Below are positions 38,758 to 47,818 of a stretch of 64,000 bases of DNA, piece by piece. The stretch is from Trueperaceae bacterium (lineage in GTDB: Bacteria; Deinococcota; Deinococci; Deinococcales; Trueperaceae): NCBI GenBank assembly GCA_023954415.1, contig JAMLIB010000008.1, forward strand, positions 62,001 to 126,000, given 5' to 3'. Every line of letters begins with the position of its first letter. The stretch's first letter is position 1. The notes under the pieces are model-generated. The model saw nothing but the letters and a program-made list of their open reading frames with translations. It searched no databases and had not been told where the DNA came from. Position numbers and translations under genes: made by a program.

Positions 38758-39639
38758 GTGAAGCGACTCATCTCCACCTCGATCGCGCTCGTCCTGGCCG
38801 TCACGCTCTTCTCGGGCATGGCCGCCGCGCAGGGCGACATCCCGAGCAAGCTCGTGCTCGGCATGGTCCCGAGCCGCGAGGCCGACGCCATCGTCGACAG
38901 CCTCGACCCCATCGCCGCCATGCTGTCCGAGCGCCTCGTCATCCCCGTCGAGACCTTCGTGTCGACGAACTTCGTCGGCCTCGTGGAAGCCGTCGGCACG
39001 GGCCGCGTCGACATCGGCCTCTTCGGACCCGCCGCGCTCGTCCAGGCCGTCGACAACTACGGTGCCGAGGTCATCCTCGCCTCCGTGCGCCAGGGCGCCA
39101 CGTCCTACCGCGCGCAGTTCAACGTGCGGTGCGACAGCGGCATCACGACCTTCGAGCAGCTCCGCGGCAAGACGATCGCCTTCGTCGACCCCGGCTCCGC
39201 CTCCGGCTACCAGTTCCCGTTCGTGACCCTCAAGACCACGTACGGCATCGACCCGAACACGGAGATGACCTCCATCTTCGCCGGCTCGCACGACGCGTCC
39301 GCCCTCGCCGTCTACAACGGTGACGTCGACGTGTCCGTCACGTTCGGCGGCTCCCCCGGCTCCGACGGCCGCGAGACCATCGAGGGCGATTACCCCGACG
39401 TCAAGGACGTCGTGTGCATCCTCGGCTACTCCGACTACATCCCGAACGACGGCGCCGTCGTCCGCAAGGGCCTCGACCCGCAGCTCGTCGAGCAGATCAC
39501 CCAGGCCCTCATCGACATCGCGAACACCCCCGAGGGCAAGGCGCTGACCAGCACCCTCTTCAACGTCACCGAGTTCGCCCGCGTCGACGCGTCCGCGTAC
39601 GACATCGTGCGCGAGGTCTCCAAGACTTTCCAGCGCTGA
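38758..39639 (+). CDS. phnD: phosphonate/phosphate-type ABC transporter substrate-binding protein
   Basis: 293 residues, periplasmic binding protein of the PhnD family. Signal peptide in residues 1-24 (hydrophobic core, cut near MAAAQ). Conserved: VLGMVPSREAD, FVGLVEAVGTGRVDIGLFGPAAL near 75-95, and GKTIAFVDPGSASGYQFP near 140. Binds phosphonate, phosphite or phosphate esters outside the membrane. GTG start with GGAGG at 38747-38751. A possible -10 box TAAGCT lies at 38666-38671. A strong hairpin 43 nt after the stop separates it from the ATPase gene, which fits a binding protein made in excess. Confidence 0.92.
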   Translation: MKRLISTSIALVLAVTLFSGMAAAQGDIPSKLVLGMVPSREADAIVDSLDPIAAMLSERLVIPVETFVSTNFVGLVEAVGTGRVDIGLFGPAALVQAVDNYGAEVILASVRQGATSYRAQFNVRCDSGITTFEQLRGKTIAFVDPGSASGYQFPFVTLKTTYGIDPNTEMTSIFAGSHDASALAVYNGDVDVSVTFGGSPGSDGRETIEGDYPDVKDVVCILGYSDYIPNDGAVVRKGLDPQLVEQITQALIDIANTPEGKALTSTLFNVTEFARVDASAYDIVREVSKTFQR

Positions 39640-39682
39640 GTCGGGCAGGCTCCACCCGGGTCTAGCCGACCGGGTGAGCGCG

Positions 39683-39717
39683 AACGGGCGGCCGGGATAT
39701 AGACCCGGCCGCCCGTT
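39683..39717 (+). terminator. 14-bp perfect hairpin between phnD and phnC
   Basis: Arms AACGGGCGGCCGGG (39683-39696) and 39704-39717 pair perfectly around a 7-nt loop, followed by TCC. The right arm ends in TTT. It is a good intrinsic terminator or attenuator, and it rules out a phnC start upstream of it. Confidence 0.65.
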
Positions 39718-39739
39718 TCCGTGTAGCGTTGTTGCCGTC

Positions 39740-40534
39740 GTGACAGAAACCGTTGGACCTGCCGTTGGACATATCGCGTTCGATGACGTCGAGGTCGTCT
39801 ACAAGACCGGGCTGAAGGCCTTGAAAGGCGTGACGCTCAGCATCCCCAGAGGCCAATTCGTCGTCGTGGTCGGCCTCTCCGGTGCGGGCAAGTCCACCTT
39901 GATCCGTACGGTCAACAACCTGGTCACCCCGTCGTCCGGGCGCGTCGTCGTCGAGGGCGTGGACGTCACCCACGCGCGCGGGCAGGCGCTGAGGGCCGCC
40001 AGGTCCGACATCGGGATGATCTTCCAGACCTTCAACCTAGTGAAGCGCTCGAGCGTCATCCGCAACGTCCTGTCCGGCCGGCTTGGCGACCTGCCGGCCT
40101 GGCGCGGCGTGCTGAGCGCGTTCCCCAAGGCCGATCAGGCCTACGCGCACGACTGCCTCGCCCGCGTCGGCATCCCGGAGAAGGCCTACGTGCGCGCCGA
40201 CGCACTCTCGGGCGGTCAACAGCAGCGCGTCGGCATCGCCAGGGCCCTCGCCCAGCGCCCCAGCGTGATGCTGGCCGACGAGCCGGTCGCGAGCCTGGAC
40301 CCGCCCACGTCCCATGCCGTCATGTCCGACCTCAAGCGCATCGCGCGGGAGGACGGCATCACCACGATCGTCAACCTCCACTTCATCGACATGGCGCGCG
40401 ACTACGCTGATCGCATCATCGGCATGCGCGACGGCGTCGTCGTCTTCGACGGCACGCCAAAGGAGGCGACGGACGCCGCCTTCGAGGAGATCTACGGCCG
40501 CCCGATCGACGACAAGGACCTGCGCGGTGCCTGA
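39740..40534 (+). CDS. phnC: phosphonate-type ABC transporter ATPase
   Basis: 264 residues. Walker A GLSGAGKST near 47, signature LSGGQQQR near 155, Walker B VMLADEP near 176, and the H-loop VNLHFID. Energises the PhnE permeases. GTG 39740 is used: upstream in-frame starts lie inside the terminator hairpin. There is no Shine-Dalgarno; TAGCGT (39724-39729) lies 10 nt before the GTG, so a separate near-leaderless promoter right after the hairpin is possible. The stop lies inside the start of the first permease gene. Confidence 0.92.
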   Translation: MTETVGPAVGHIAFDDVEVVYKTGLKALKGVTLSIPRGQFVVVVGLSGAGKSTLIRTVNNLVTPSSGRVVVEGVDVTHARGQALRAARSDIGMIFQTFNLVKRSSVIRNVLSGRLGDLPAWRGVLSAFPKADQAYAHDCLARVGIPEKAYVRADALSGGQQQRVGIARALAQRPSVMLADEPVASLDPPTSHAVMSDLKRIAREDGITTIVNLHFIDMARDYADRIIGMRDGVVVFDGTPKEATDAAFEEIYGRPIDDKDLRGA

Positions 40535-41312
40535 CGGCGCGTCCGCGCCTCCGCGCGCCACGGGTCGCGTCAAGTCCTTCGTGACGCTCGCCCTGGTGGC
40601 GGCCCTGTTCGTCGTGGCCTTCGGCCAGACGAAGTTCAACTTGGGAGCGCTCTTCACGGGGGCCTCGGACTTCTTCCGCTTCTTCGGCCGCCTCGCCCCC
40701 GACCTGACGGCGTTGCCGCAGATCTGGCCGCCGCTCCTGCAGACCATCCAGATCGCTTACGTCGCCACGATCATCGGGGCCGTCATCGCCATCCCGCTCG
40801 TGTTCCTCGCTTCTGCCAACACGGCCGTAGACCCCGTGTCGATGTGGCTGGCGCGCACGCTCCTGACCGTGCTGCGCAGCATCCCCGACCTGTTGTGGGC
40901 CGCCCTCTTCGTAGCCGTGCTCGGCCTCGGGGCCCTCCCCGGCGTCGTCGCGCTCACGCTCTTCTCCGTCGGCGTGCTCGCCAAGCTCGGCTCGGAGACC
41001 GTCGAGTCCATCGACCCCGGCCCGCTCGAGGCGCTCAAGGCCGTCGGCGCCGGCCGCAACCGCACCATCGTCTTCGCCGTCGTGCCGCAGATCGCGGCGA
41101 CCATGGTCTCCTACATGCTCTACGTGTTCGAGATCAACGTGCGCGCCAGCGTCGTGATCGGCTTCGTCGGCGCGGGCGGCATCGGGGTGCTCCTGCAGAC
41201 CTACATGAACTTCTTCGACTACCCCGGCCTCGGCGCCCTCATCCTCGTCATCTTCATCGTCGTCCTCGCCATCGACGGGCTCAGCGTCTGGGCTCGCTCG
41301 CGGCTCATCTGA
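40527..41312 (+). CDS. phnE: phosphonate-type ABC transporter permease
   Basis: 261 residues, about six membrane helices. The permease EAA loop is VESIDPGPLEALKAVGAGRNRTIVFAVVPQIA near 170-200, which contacts PhnC. GTG 40527 overlaps the phnC end by 8 nt (GTGCCTGA). First of two paralogous permeases; together they should form a heterodimeric channel. Confidence 0.9.
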   Translation: MPDGASAPPRATGRVKSFVTLALVAALFVVAFGQTKFNLGALFTGASDFFRFFGRLAPDLTALPQIWPPLLQTIQIAYVATIIGAVIAIPLVFLASANTAVDPVSMWLARTLLTVLRSIPDLLWAALFVAVLGLGALPGVVALTLFSVGVLAKLGSETVESIDPGPLEALKAVGAGRNRTIVFAVVPQIAATMVSYMLYVFEINVRASVVIGFVGAGGIGVLLQTYMNFFDYPGLGALILVIFIVVLAIDGLSVWARSRLI

Positions 41313-41320
41313 GGCGCCGG

Positions 41321-42139
41321 ATGAGTGCCGCTCGCCCCGTCTCGACCGTGATACCGCCCGCTCCTGCCCACGTGCGCAGGAACCGCGCCATGCTCATCGC
41401 CGGCATCGCGGTCCTCGTCGCGCTCTTCGTCCTCGCCATCGCCACGATGAGCCTGCCGACCTGGTCGCGCGTCGCCAGCGGCCTGCAGCGCAACGCGCTC
41501 CCGCTCCTGCGCGGGCTCGTGCGGCCCGAGACCAAGGTCTTCGAGCTGGCGTGGAACTCGATGGTCGTCACCTTCTTCATGGCCATCCTCGGCACGGCGC
41601 TCGGCGCCCTGCTCGCCTTCCCCCTCTCGTTCATCGCGGCAGGCAACCTCCTCGGCGGCACACGCTGGGCGCTACCGGGCAAGGCGCTGCTCGTGGCCGT
41701 CAGGACGTTCCCGGAGATCGTCCTCGCGGTCATCTTCGTTGCCGCCGCCGGCCCCGGCCCGACGGCCGGGATCATGGCGATGGGCATCCACTCGATCGGC
41801 TACCTCGGCAAGGTCTTCTCGGACGTAATCGAGGGGATAGACCAGGGGCCCATGGAGGCCATCCGCGCGGCCGGGGGCAACCAGCTCCACACGTTCCTCT
41901 TCGCCGTCGTGCCGCAGGTCCTGCCGGAGTTCGCCTCCAACGTGCTCTACCGCTTCGAGATCAACCTGCGCTCGGCCGCCGTCCTCGGCATGGTCGGCGC
42001 GGGCGGCATCGGCCTGCCGCTCATCCAGCGCCTGCAGTTCCGCCGCTGGGCGGAGGTGTCGATGTTCCTCATCGTCATCGTCGTGTTCATCATCGTGGTC
42101 GACGCGCTGAGCTCCCGGGTCCGGCGCCGGCTCGTCTAG
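41321..42139 (+). CDS. phnE: phosphonate-type ABC transporter permease (second)
   Basis: 272 residues. A basic N-terminal tail precedes about six membrane helices. EAA loop: IEGIDQGPMEAIRAAGGNQLHTFLFAVVPQVLPEF near 168-202, and GMVGAGGIGLPLIQRLQF near 220. ATG 41321 lies 8 nt after the first permease gene. No phn catabolic genes follow, so the substrate (phosphonate, phosphite or other) is open. Confidence 0.9.
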   Translation: MSAARPVSTVIPPAPAHVRRNRAMLIAGIAVLVALFVLAIATMSLPTWSRVASGLQRNALPLLRGLVRPETKVFELAWNSMVVTFFMAILGTALGALLAFPLSFIAAGNLLGGTRWALPGKALLVAVRTFPEIVLAVIFVAAAGPGPTAGIMAMGIHSIGYLGKVFSDVIEGIDQGPMEAIRAAGGNQLHTFLFAVVPQVLPEFASNVLYRFEINLRSAAVLGMVGAGGIGLPLIQRLQFRRWAEVSMFLIVIVVFIIVVDALSSRVRRRLV

Positions 42140-42181
42140 CGCGAGCCCCGCCGCTCGTCCCGGCGTGCCATGATCGCCAGG

Positions 42182-42616
42182 ATGAGCGACTACCCACCAG
42201 CCACGCGCGCCCGCCTGCTCGACGCAGCGGCGGAAGTGCTACTAGCGACCGTCGCGGCCGACCGCACGGGCGTGATCGCCTACTACCGCGAGGTGCTGGC
42301 CGCCGGCCGCTACCTCTACGACGCCCAGCGCAAGTACGCCCACAACGCGCTCATCACCGCCCTCTTCGAGCACACCTCGTCGAACGAGGAGCGCGCTAGC
42401 GACGACGAGCCGCTCACGAGGGAGCGCCTGCTCGAGCGCCTGGCCGAGGTCGGCGAGGCCCTCAACGACGACGAGGAGGGCGCCGAGTTCAAGACGTTCC
42501 TCTTCGAGCTGGCCGAGCGCGTCGCCAAGGCGTCAGGCGGGTTCTGGGGCGGCATCAGCGCCGACGAGGCGGCGTTCCTGAGCGAGCTTAAGCGCCTCCT
42601 GAAGATGCCAGGCTGA
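42182..42616 (+). CDS. hypothetical protein
   Basis: 144 residues, probably a small soluble helical protein, acidic in the middle (SSNEERASDDEPLTRERLLERLAEVGEALNDDEEGAEF). No family recognised. ATG 42182 (AGG immediately upstream) or ATG 42170 are equally possible; neither has a strong ribosome binding site. It sits between the phn transporter and a membrane protein gene (5-nt gap), so it could be part of either unit. Confidence 0.6.
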   Translation: MSDYPPATRARLLDAAAEVLLATVAADRTGVIAYYREVLAAGRYLYDAQRKYAHNALITALFEHTSSNEERASDDEPLTRERLLERLAEVGEALNDDEEGAEFKTFLFELAERVAKASGGFWGGISADEAAFLSELKRLLKMPG

Positions 42617-42621
42617 GCACC

Positions 42622-43866
42622 GTGAAGGCTCGCTGGGTCTGGGGCCTGGCGCTCGGCTGTTTCGTGCTGGCGGCCGGCACCGGCGCCTACTACCGTCTCA
42701 AGCTCGTCTACCCGCTGCCCGGCGTGCTCGAGTACGTCAGGCACGCCCATTCGCACCTGATGTTCTTCTCGTGGGTGACGCCCGTCCTGGTGCTGCTCGT
42801 CGGGGCGTACCTGGCGCGCGCGGGGCTGAGGCCCCGCCTCTTCGGCTTCACGGCCGCGCTCGCCGCCTTCAGCGGGCTCGCGACCTACCTCCCGTTCCTG
42901 AAGAGCGGCTACCACCTGATGGTCGTCGGCTCGAAAGCCTTGCCGATATCGATGATGATCTCGGGCGCCAACGGCGTGGCGTGGTACCTCTTCGTCGCCG
43001 CCTACCTCGTAGCCACGTGGCGCGTGAGGCGCGGGCCCGTGCTCCGGCTGCTCGACGGGGCCGTGGCGATGATAGTGATCAGCACGGTCGCGATAGCCGG
43101 GCTCGCCTACCTCGGCATGAGCGGCCAGGTGGCGCGGCCGCTCATGCTCGCGCTCGTCGACTGGTTCCTCACGTGCTTCGCGGACGGTTGGTTCGGCCTC
43201 GCCGTGCTGGCGCTCGCGGCCAGGCACTCGCCTCCCGCCGGGTTGAGCCGGACCCCCGTCGGGCTACTGACGTGGGCGCTCGTCGCGGCCATCGGCGTGC
43301 GCAGCGCCGCCCGCTTCGCCACGGACGGGCTCGGTTGGCAGTGGCCCGCCGGGTTCGACGCCGTCGCCAGCGCGGTCGCCGCCCTCGCCTGCCTGCTGCT
43401 CGTGCGGGCCGTCTGGCCGGTCGCCACCAAGGCGGAGCTGCGTGGCAGCACCTTGTGGCTCCGGCAGCTCGCACTGGCGCTCATCGCGCTCAAGGGGACG
43501 GTCGAGCTCACCGGCGCGCTGCCGGCCGTGCGCGCGGAGCTCATGGCCGCACCCTTCCACGTCTTCTTCCTCCACGCCTTCCTGCTCGGCGCCGTAAGCT
43601 TCTCGCTCCTGTACGGCGTCCGCACGACCATCGGTCCAACGGCCTTCAAGGGGGCGACCGCCTTCATCGTCGCGGTGGGGGTGATGGTCGGCGCGCTCGT
43701 GACCCTGACGCCTGTCTGGCCTAGCGCCCTGTCCGGCCCCTGGGTGCTCTACGCGACGGCCGTCACGAGCCTCGGGCCCCTGCTCGTGGCCCTGCAGGCG
43801 CTGCTCAGGCTCGACCTCTGGTCCGGCTCCAGAGCCATACGACCGCGAGCAACAGCGCGAAGGTGA
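42622..43866 (+). CDS. polytopic membrane protein with HAHSH motif
   Basis: 414 residues, about 11-12 hydrophobic helices. The second helix begins YVRHAHSHLMFFSW near residue 40, and further membrane-embedded His residues occur (SGYHLMVV near 98; PFHVFFLHAFL near 318). Such clustered His pairs resemble haem or metal ligands in haem-copper oxidase and NnrS-like proteins; similar HAHSH proteins of unknown function occur in other bacteria (from memory, not searched). GTG start. The last 62 nt overlap the convergent MFS gene. Function not assigned. Confidence 0.6.
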   Translation: MKARWVWGLALGCFVLAAGTGAYYRLKLVYPLPGVLEYVRHAHSHLMFFSWVTPVLVLLVGAYLARAGLRPRLFGFTAALAAFSGLATYLPFLKSGYHLMVVGSKALPISMMISGANGVAWYLFVAAYLVATWRVRRGPVLRLLDGAVAMIVISTVAIAGLAYLGMSGQVARPLMLALVDWFLTCFADGWFGLAVLALAARHSPPAGLSRTPVGLLTWALVAAIGVRSAARFATDGLGWQWPAGFDAVASAVAALACLLLVRAVWPVATKAELRGSTLWLRQLALALIALKGTVELTGALPAVRAELMAAPFHVFFLHAFLLGAVSFSLLYGVRTTIGPTAFKGATAFIVAVGVMVGALVTLTPVWPSALSGPWVLYATAVTSLGPLLVALQALLRLDLWSGSRAIRPRATARR

Positions 43867-44962
43867 GGGCGGACAGGGCGCTGGGTACCACCTGCACCCC
43901 CCACGCGTTCACCACGGTGCCGATGATCGGCGCGCTCAGGGCGGGGCCGAAGTTGGCGGCCGCCACGACGACGGGCGTGACCTGCTCGGCGCGCTGCGGG
44001 AAGACCTCCGTCAGCCAGGCCAGGGCGGTCGGGAAGATGGGCGCGAGGCTGAGGCCGACGAGCACGAACGCGATGGGCGCGCTCTCCACGCGGTGCGCGG
44101 CCACCATGAAGACGAGCGTGGCGGCGGTGGCGACCAGGACGAGGTGGTGCGTCCGGATCCTGGCGGAGAGCGGCGCGGCCAGTAGCCGCCCGGCCGTGAT
44201 GGCGAGCCAGTAGAGCGAGGTGAACGCCCCGGCCCTCGCGCCGAAGCTGGGCGTGAGGTACTCCGTCTCCCACGACGTGACGCCGACCTCGGCCGAGACG
44301 TAGAACACGTAGAGGAGCACGAACGCGACCAGGCTGCCCCAGGCGACGGGAGCGGCGCCCCGTTCGGGTGGCGCCGTGTCCGGCACGCCCAGCCGGCCGA
44401 ACCACGGGAGTAGCAGGACGGCCACCGCGGCCGCGGCCGCGAACGCCCAGCCGTAGTGCGGCGCCATGAACGTGACGAGGAGCGGGCCGGCGACGGCTCC
44501 GACGCCGAAGGCGGCGTTGATGTAGTTGAGCGCAGGCGCCGCCTTCGGGCGGAACACGACCGCGATCATCAGGTTGCCGCTGACGTTCAGGAGCCCGGTC
44601 CCGGCTCCGGCGAGCACGGCCCCCGCCAGGACGGCCAACCAGACGGGGGCAACGGCGACGACGCCTACGCCGATGGCGAGGGTCACGCACGCGGCGAGGA
44701 GCACTCGACGGTAGCCGAGAGCCCTCAGCAGCAGCCCGGACAGGATGATGCCGAGGAAGGCCCCGAGGAACTGGGCGCTCACGACCATACTCACTCGCTC
44801 GAGGCCGATGCCGAAGCGCTCCCTGAGGAGGGGGAAGGCCGGGCCGTACAGGGCCTGGACCGCCCCGATGAGGAAGAAGGCCGCGATGGCGGCCCAGAGG
44901 ACGGCCCTGCGGGTGACGGGCCGGGAGGTGACGGGCTTTAGCGCCGCGAGCTGGCTCGACAT
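43805..44962 (-). CDS. MFS transporter
   Basis: 385 residues, 12 predicted helices. Typical MFS features: LLLRALGYRRVLL between helices 2 and 3, a long central loop with PPERGAAP, and SARIRTHHLVL between helices 8 and 9. The general pattern resembles fucose/sugar permease-like members; substrate unknown. TAGATT lies 8 nt before the ATG with no Shine-Dalgarno, so it may be leaderless. Its 3' end overlaps the convergent HAHSH gene by 62 nt. Confidence 0.85.
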   Translation of the reverse strand: MSSQLAALKPVTSRPVTRRAVLWAAIAAFFLIGAVQALYGPAFPLLRERFGIGLERVSMVVSAQFLGAFLGIILSGLLLRALGYRRVLLAACVTLAIGVGVVAVAPVWLAVLAGAVLAGAGTGLLNVSGNLMIAVVFRPKAAPALNYINAAFGVGAVAGPLLVTFMAPHYGWAFAAAAAVAVLLLPWFGRLGVPDTAPPERGAAPVAWGSLVAFVLLYVFYVSAEVGVTSWETEYLTPSFGARAGAFTSLYWLAITAGRLLAAPLSARIRTHHLVLVATAATLVFMVAAHRVESAPIAFVLVGLSLAPIFPTALAWLTEVFPQRAEQVTPVVVAAANFGPALSAPIIGTVVNAWGVQVVPSALSALTFALLLAVVWLWSRTRGRA

Positions 44963-45026
44963 GTCCAGCGAATCTACCGCGCCGGAGAGCGCCGGCGCGC
45001 CACCCGATGATGCCGGGGCAGGCGGG

Positions 45027-45032
45027 TATACT
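45027..45032 (+). promoter_or_regulatory. -10 box (TATACT) of alaS
   Basis: TATACT lies 29 nt before the alaS GTG, with GGAGG (45051-45055) in the leader. It is one of the closest matches to the consensus in the window. Confidence 0.5.
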
Positions 45033-45061
45033 TACGCCTCGGCTACTCTCGGAGGCACCTC

Positions 45062-47803
45062 GTGGTGAACGGCATCCAACAGATCAACGAACTGCGTGAG
45101 AAGTACCTGCGCTTCTTCCAGGACCGCGGGCACCTCATCCACCCGTCCGCGTCGCTGAAGAGCGACGACCCGACCCTCATGTTCACGAGCGCCGGCATGG
45201 TGCAGTTCAAGCCGTACTTCCTCGGCGCCACCCCCAAGTTCGCGGGCGTGAGCGGCACGTGGCACCGCGTGACGACCGCGCAGAAGTGCCTGCGCATCAA
45301 CGACATCGAGAACGTCGGGCGCACCCTGCGCCACCACTCGTTCTTCGAGATGCTCGGCAACTTCTCGTTCGGCGACTACTTCAAGCCCGAGGCGGCCGCC
45401 TGGGCTTGGGAGTTCGCGACCTCCAGCGAGTACCTCGGGCTCGACCCGGAGCGGCTGTACGTCACCGTCTACCAGGACGACGACGAGGCGTTCCGCATCT
45501 GGAGCGAGCAGGTCGGCGTGCCCGAGGCGCGCATCTCCCGCTGGGGCGAGGACGACAACTTCTGGCCGGCCAACGCCGTCAGCAAGGGCCCCAACGGCCC
45601 GTGCGGGCCGTGCTCCGAGATCTTCTACGATCGCGGCCCCGACTTCGGCTCGGCGGACGAGTCCGGCCCGAACACGGGCTCGGGCGACCGCTACATCGAG
45701 TTCTGGAACCTCGTCTTCACGCAGTTCGACCGCCGCGACGGCGGGCACCTCGAGCCCCTGCCCCAGAAGAACATCGACACGGGCCTCGGCTTCGAGCGCC
45801 TCGTCGCCGTCATGACGGGCCTGGAGGACGCGTACGCGACCGAGCTCTTCCAGCCGACGATCCGGCGCGTCTCCGCGCTCTCCGGCGTGCCGTACGCCGG
45901 CAAGGCCTCCGTCTCGCACCGCGTGATCGCCGATCACCTGCGCGCCGTGACGTTCGCCATCACCGACGGCGTGCTACCCGCCAACGACGGCGCCGGCTAC
46001 GTCGTGAAGATGCTCGTGCGCAGGGCGTCGCGCCACGCCTGGCTGCTAGGCCTGCGCGAGCCGGTGCTGCACACGCTCGTCGACCAGGTCGTCGAGGCGA
46101 TGGGAGAGCCGTACCCGGAGCTGAAGGACGGCGCACGGCGCGTCAAGGGCATCATCCAGGCCGAGGAGGAGCAGTTCCTTCGCACCCTCGAGGCCGGGAT
46201 CCAGCGGGTCGGCGTGCTCCTCGACGACCTGCGGGGCGCCGTGCTGCCCGGCGACGTGGCCTTCGACCTGTGGCAGACCTACGGCTTCCCGCTCGACCTG
46301 ACGAGCGAGATGGCGGCCGAGCGGGGCGTCGAGGTCGACGCCGACGGCTACGAGGCCGCCCGGGAACGCGCGCGCGAGCTGTCGCGCGGCGGCACCGCGG
46401 GGCGCGAGCTCTTCGCCGCGACCTCGGACGCGCTCGGCAAGGTGGCCGAGCGCGTCGGCGAGACGGAGTTCCTCGGCTACCGGCAGACGGAGGGGGAGGC
46501 CGCGGTCGTGGCGCTCGTTACGCCCGGCGACGCCGCCGAGGAGACGGACGCGCTTGGCGAAGGCGCGACCGGCACGGTGATCCTCGGTCGCACGCCCTTC
46601 TACCCCGAGGGCGGCGGTCAGGTCGGCGACGCCGGCGTGCTCGAGTGGGAGGGCGGGAAGGCCATCGTGAGCGGCACGAGCAAGTCCCGCCATGGGCTGA
46701 CCCTCCACCACGCCCGCGTCGTGCGCGGCACCCTCACGCGCGGCCAGAGCGTCGTCGCACGCGTCGACCCGGCGCGGCGCGAGACGGAGAAGCACCACTC
46801 GGCCACCCACCTCCTGCACGCGGCGCTACGCGACGTGCTCGGCGCCCACGTGGCGCAGGCCGGCTCCCTCGTGGCCCCCGACAGGCTCCGCTTCGACTTC
46901 TCGCACCCGCACGCCGTCTCGCCCGCCGAGCAACGGCGCGTCGAGGAGCTGGTGAACCGGTGGGTGCAGGACGACCTGCCCGTCGACTGGCGCGTGGTAC
47001 CGATCGCGGAGGCGCGCGGCGCGGGCGCCATGATGCTCTTCGGGGAGAAGTACGGCGAGAGGGTGCGCATGGTGAGCATGGGCGAGCTGCCCCACGCCGT
47101 GTCGCGCGAGCTGTGCGGCGGCACCCACGTCGCCCGGACGGGCCAGATCGGACCGTTCGTCATCGTCGCCGAGGAGGCCGTGTCCTCCGGCGTGAGGCGT
47201 GTCGAGGCGCGCGTCGGCGCGTCCGCGCTGCGCTACCTCCAAGAGCTCCGCGACACCCAGGGGCGCCTCGCCGCGCACCTTGGCGGGCGCCCCTCCGAGC
47301 TGGAAGAGCGCCTGACCAAGCTCCAGGCGGATCACAAGGAGGCGTTGAAGGAGGCCGCGCGCCTGCGCGACCGGCTGGCCGCGGCGCAGACGAACGCGGG
47401 TGGGGCCGGCAGCGAGACGCGCGAGGCGGGCGGGTACAAGTACCTTACGGCGCTGCTCGACGGCCTGGACGCGAACGCGTTGCGCAACGCCGCCGACGCG
47501 CTGCTCACGAAGAGCGGGGCCGACGTGGTCGCGGTGGCTTCCGGCAACGCGCTCGTCGTGAAGGTCTCCCCCGCCGCGCAGGGGCGGGGCGCCGACGCGG
47601 GCCGCATCGCGCGGGCCGCCGCGACCAGCGTAGGGGGCAGCGGCGGCGGCCGCGCCGACATGGCGCAGGCAGGCGTGAAGGACGCCGGTCGGTTGAGCGA
47701 GGCGCTGGCCGCGGTCGGTCCTGCTCTCGCCGCGGGCGCCGCCACGTCCGCCGCTCCGGGAACGACCCCGGTCGCGGCCACGGGCAAGGCCCGGGGCGCC
47801 TGA
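45062..47803 (+). CDS. alaS: alanyl-tRNA synthetase
   Basis: 913 residues. Charges tRNA-Ala. Class II catalytic core (1-250): FTSAGMVQFKPYFLG, RTLRHHSFFEMLGNFSFGDYF, NIDTGLGFERL. The editing domain carries HSATHLLHAAL near 580 and the Cys-containing ELCGGTHV near 685, which clear mischarged Ser/Gly. A C-terminal coiled coil and DHHA1 domain (about 740-890) complete it, with a short Ala/Thr-rich tail. Two GTG codons in a row (45062, 45065) can start; GGAGG favours either. It heads a likely operon with the HAD, ruvX and mltG genes. Confidence 0.97.
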   Translation: MVNGIQQINELREKYLRFFQDRGHLIHPSASLKSDDPTLMFTSAGMVQFKPYFLGATPKFAGVSGTWHRVTTAQKCLRINDIENVGRTLRHHSFFEMLGNFSFGDYFKPEAAAWAWEFATSSEYLGLDPERLYVTVYQDDDEAFRIWSEQVGVPEARISRWGEDDNFWPANAVSKGPNGPCGPCSEIFYDRGPDFGSADESGPNTGSGDRYIEFWNLVFTQFDRRDGGHLEPLPQKNIDTGLGFERLVAVMTGLEDAYATELFQPTIRRVSALSGVPYAGKASVSHRVIADHLRAVTFAITDGVLPANDGAGYVVKMLVRRASRHAWLLGLREPVLHTLVDQVVEAMGEPYPELKDGARRVKGIIQAEEEQFLRTLEAGIQRVGVLLDDLRGAVLPGDVAFDLWQTYGFPLDLTSEMAAERGVEVDADGYEAARERARELSRGGTAGRELFAATSDALGKVAERVGETEFLGYRQTEGEAAVVALVTPGDAAEETDALGEGATGTVILGRTPFYPEGGGQVGDAGVLEWEGGKAIVSGTSKSRHGLTLHHARVVRGTLTRGQSVVARVDPARRETEKHHSATHLLHAALRDVLGAHVAQAGSLVAPDRLRFDFSHPHAVSPAEQRRVEELVNRWVQDDLPVDWRVVPIAEARGAGAMMLFGEKYGERVRMVSMGELPHAVSRELCGGTHVARTGQIGPFVIVAEEAVSSGVRRVEARVGASALRYLQELRDTQGRLAAHLGGRPSELEERLTKLQADHKEALKEAARLRDRLAAAQTNAGGAGSETREAGGYKYLTALLDGLDANALRNAADALLTKSGADVVAVASGNALVVKVSPAAQGRGADAGRIARAAATSVGGSGGGRADMAQAGVKDAGRLSEALAAVGPALAAGAATSAAPGTTPVAATGKARGA

Positions 47804-47818
47804 GCAGCCGGCGGCAGC

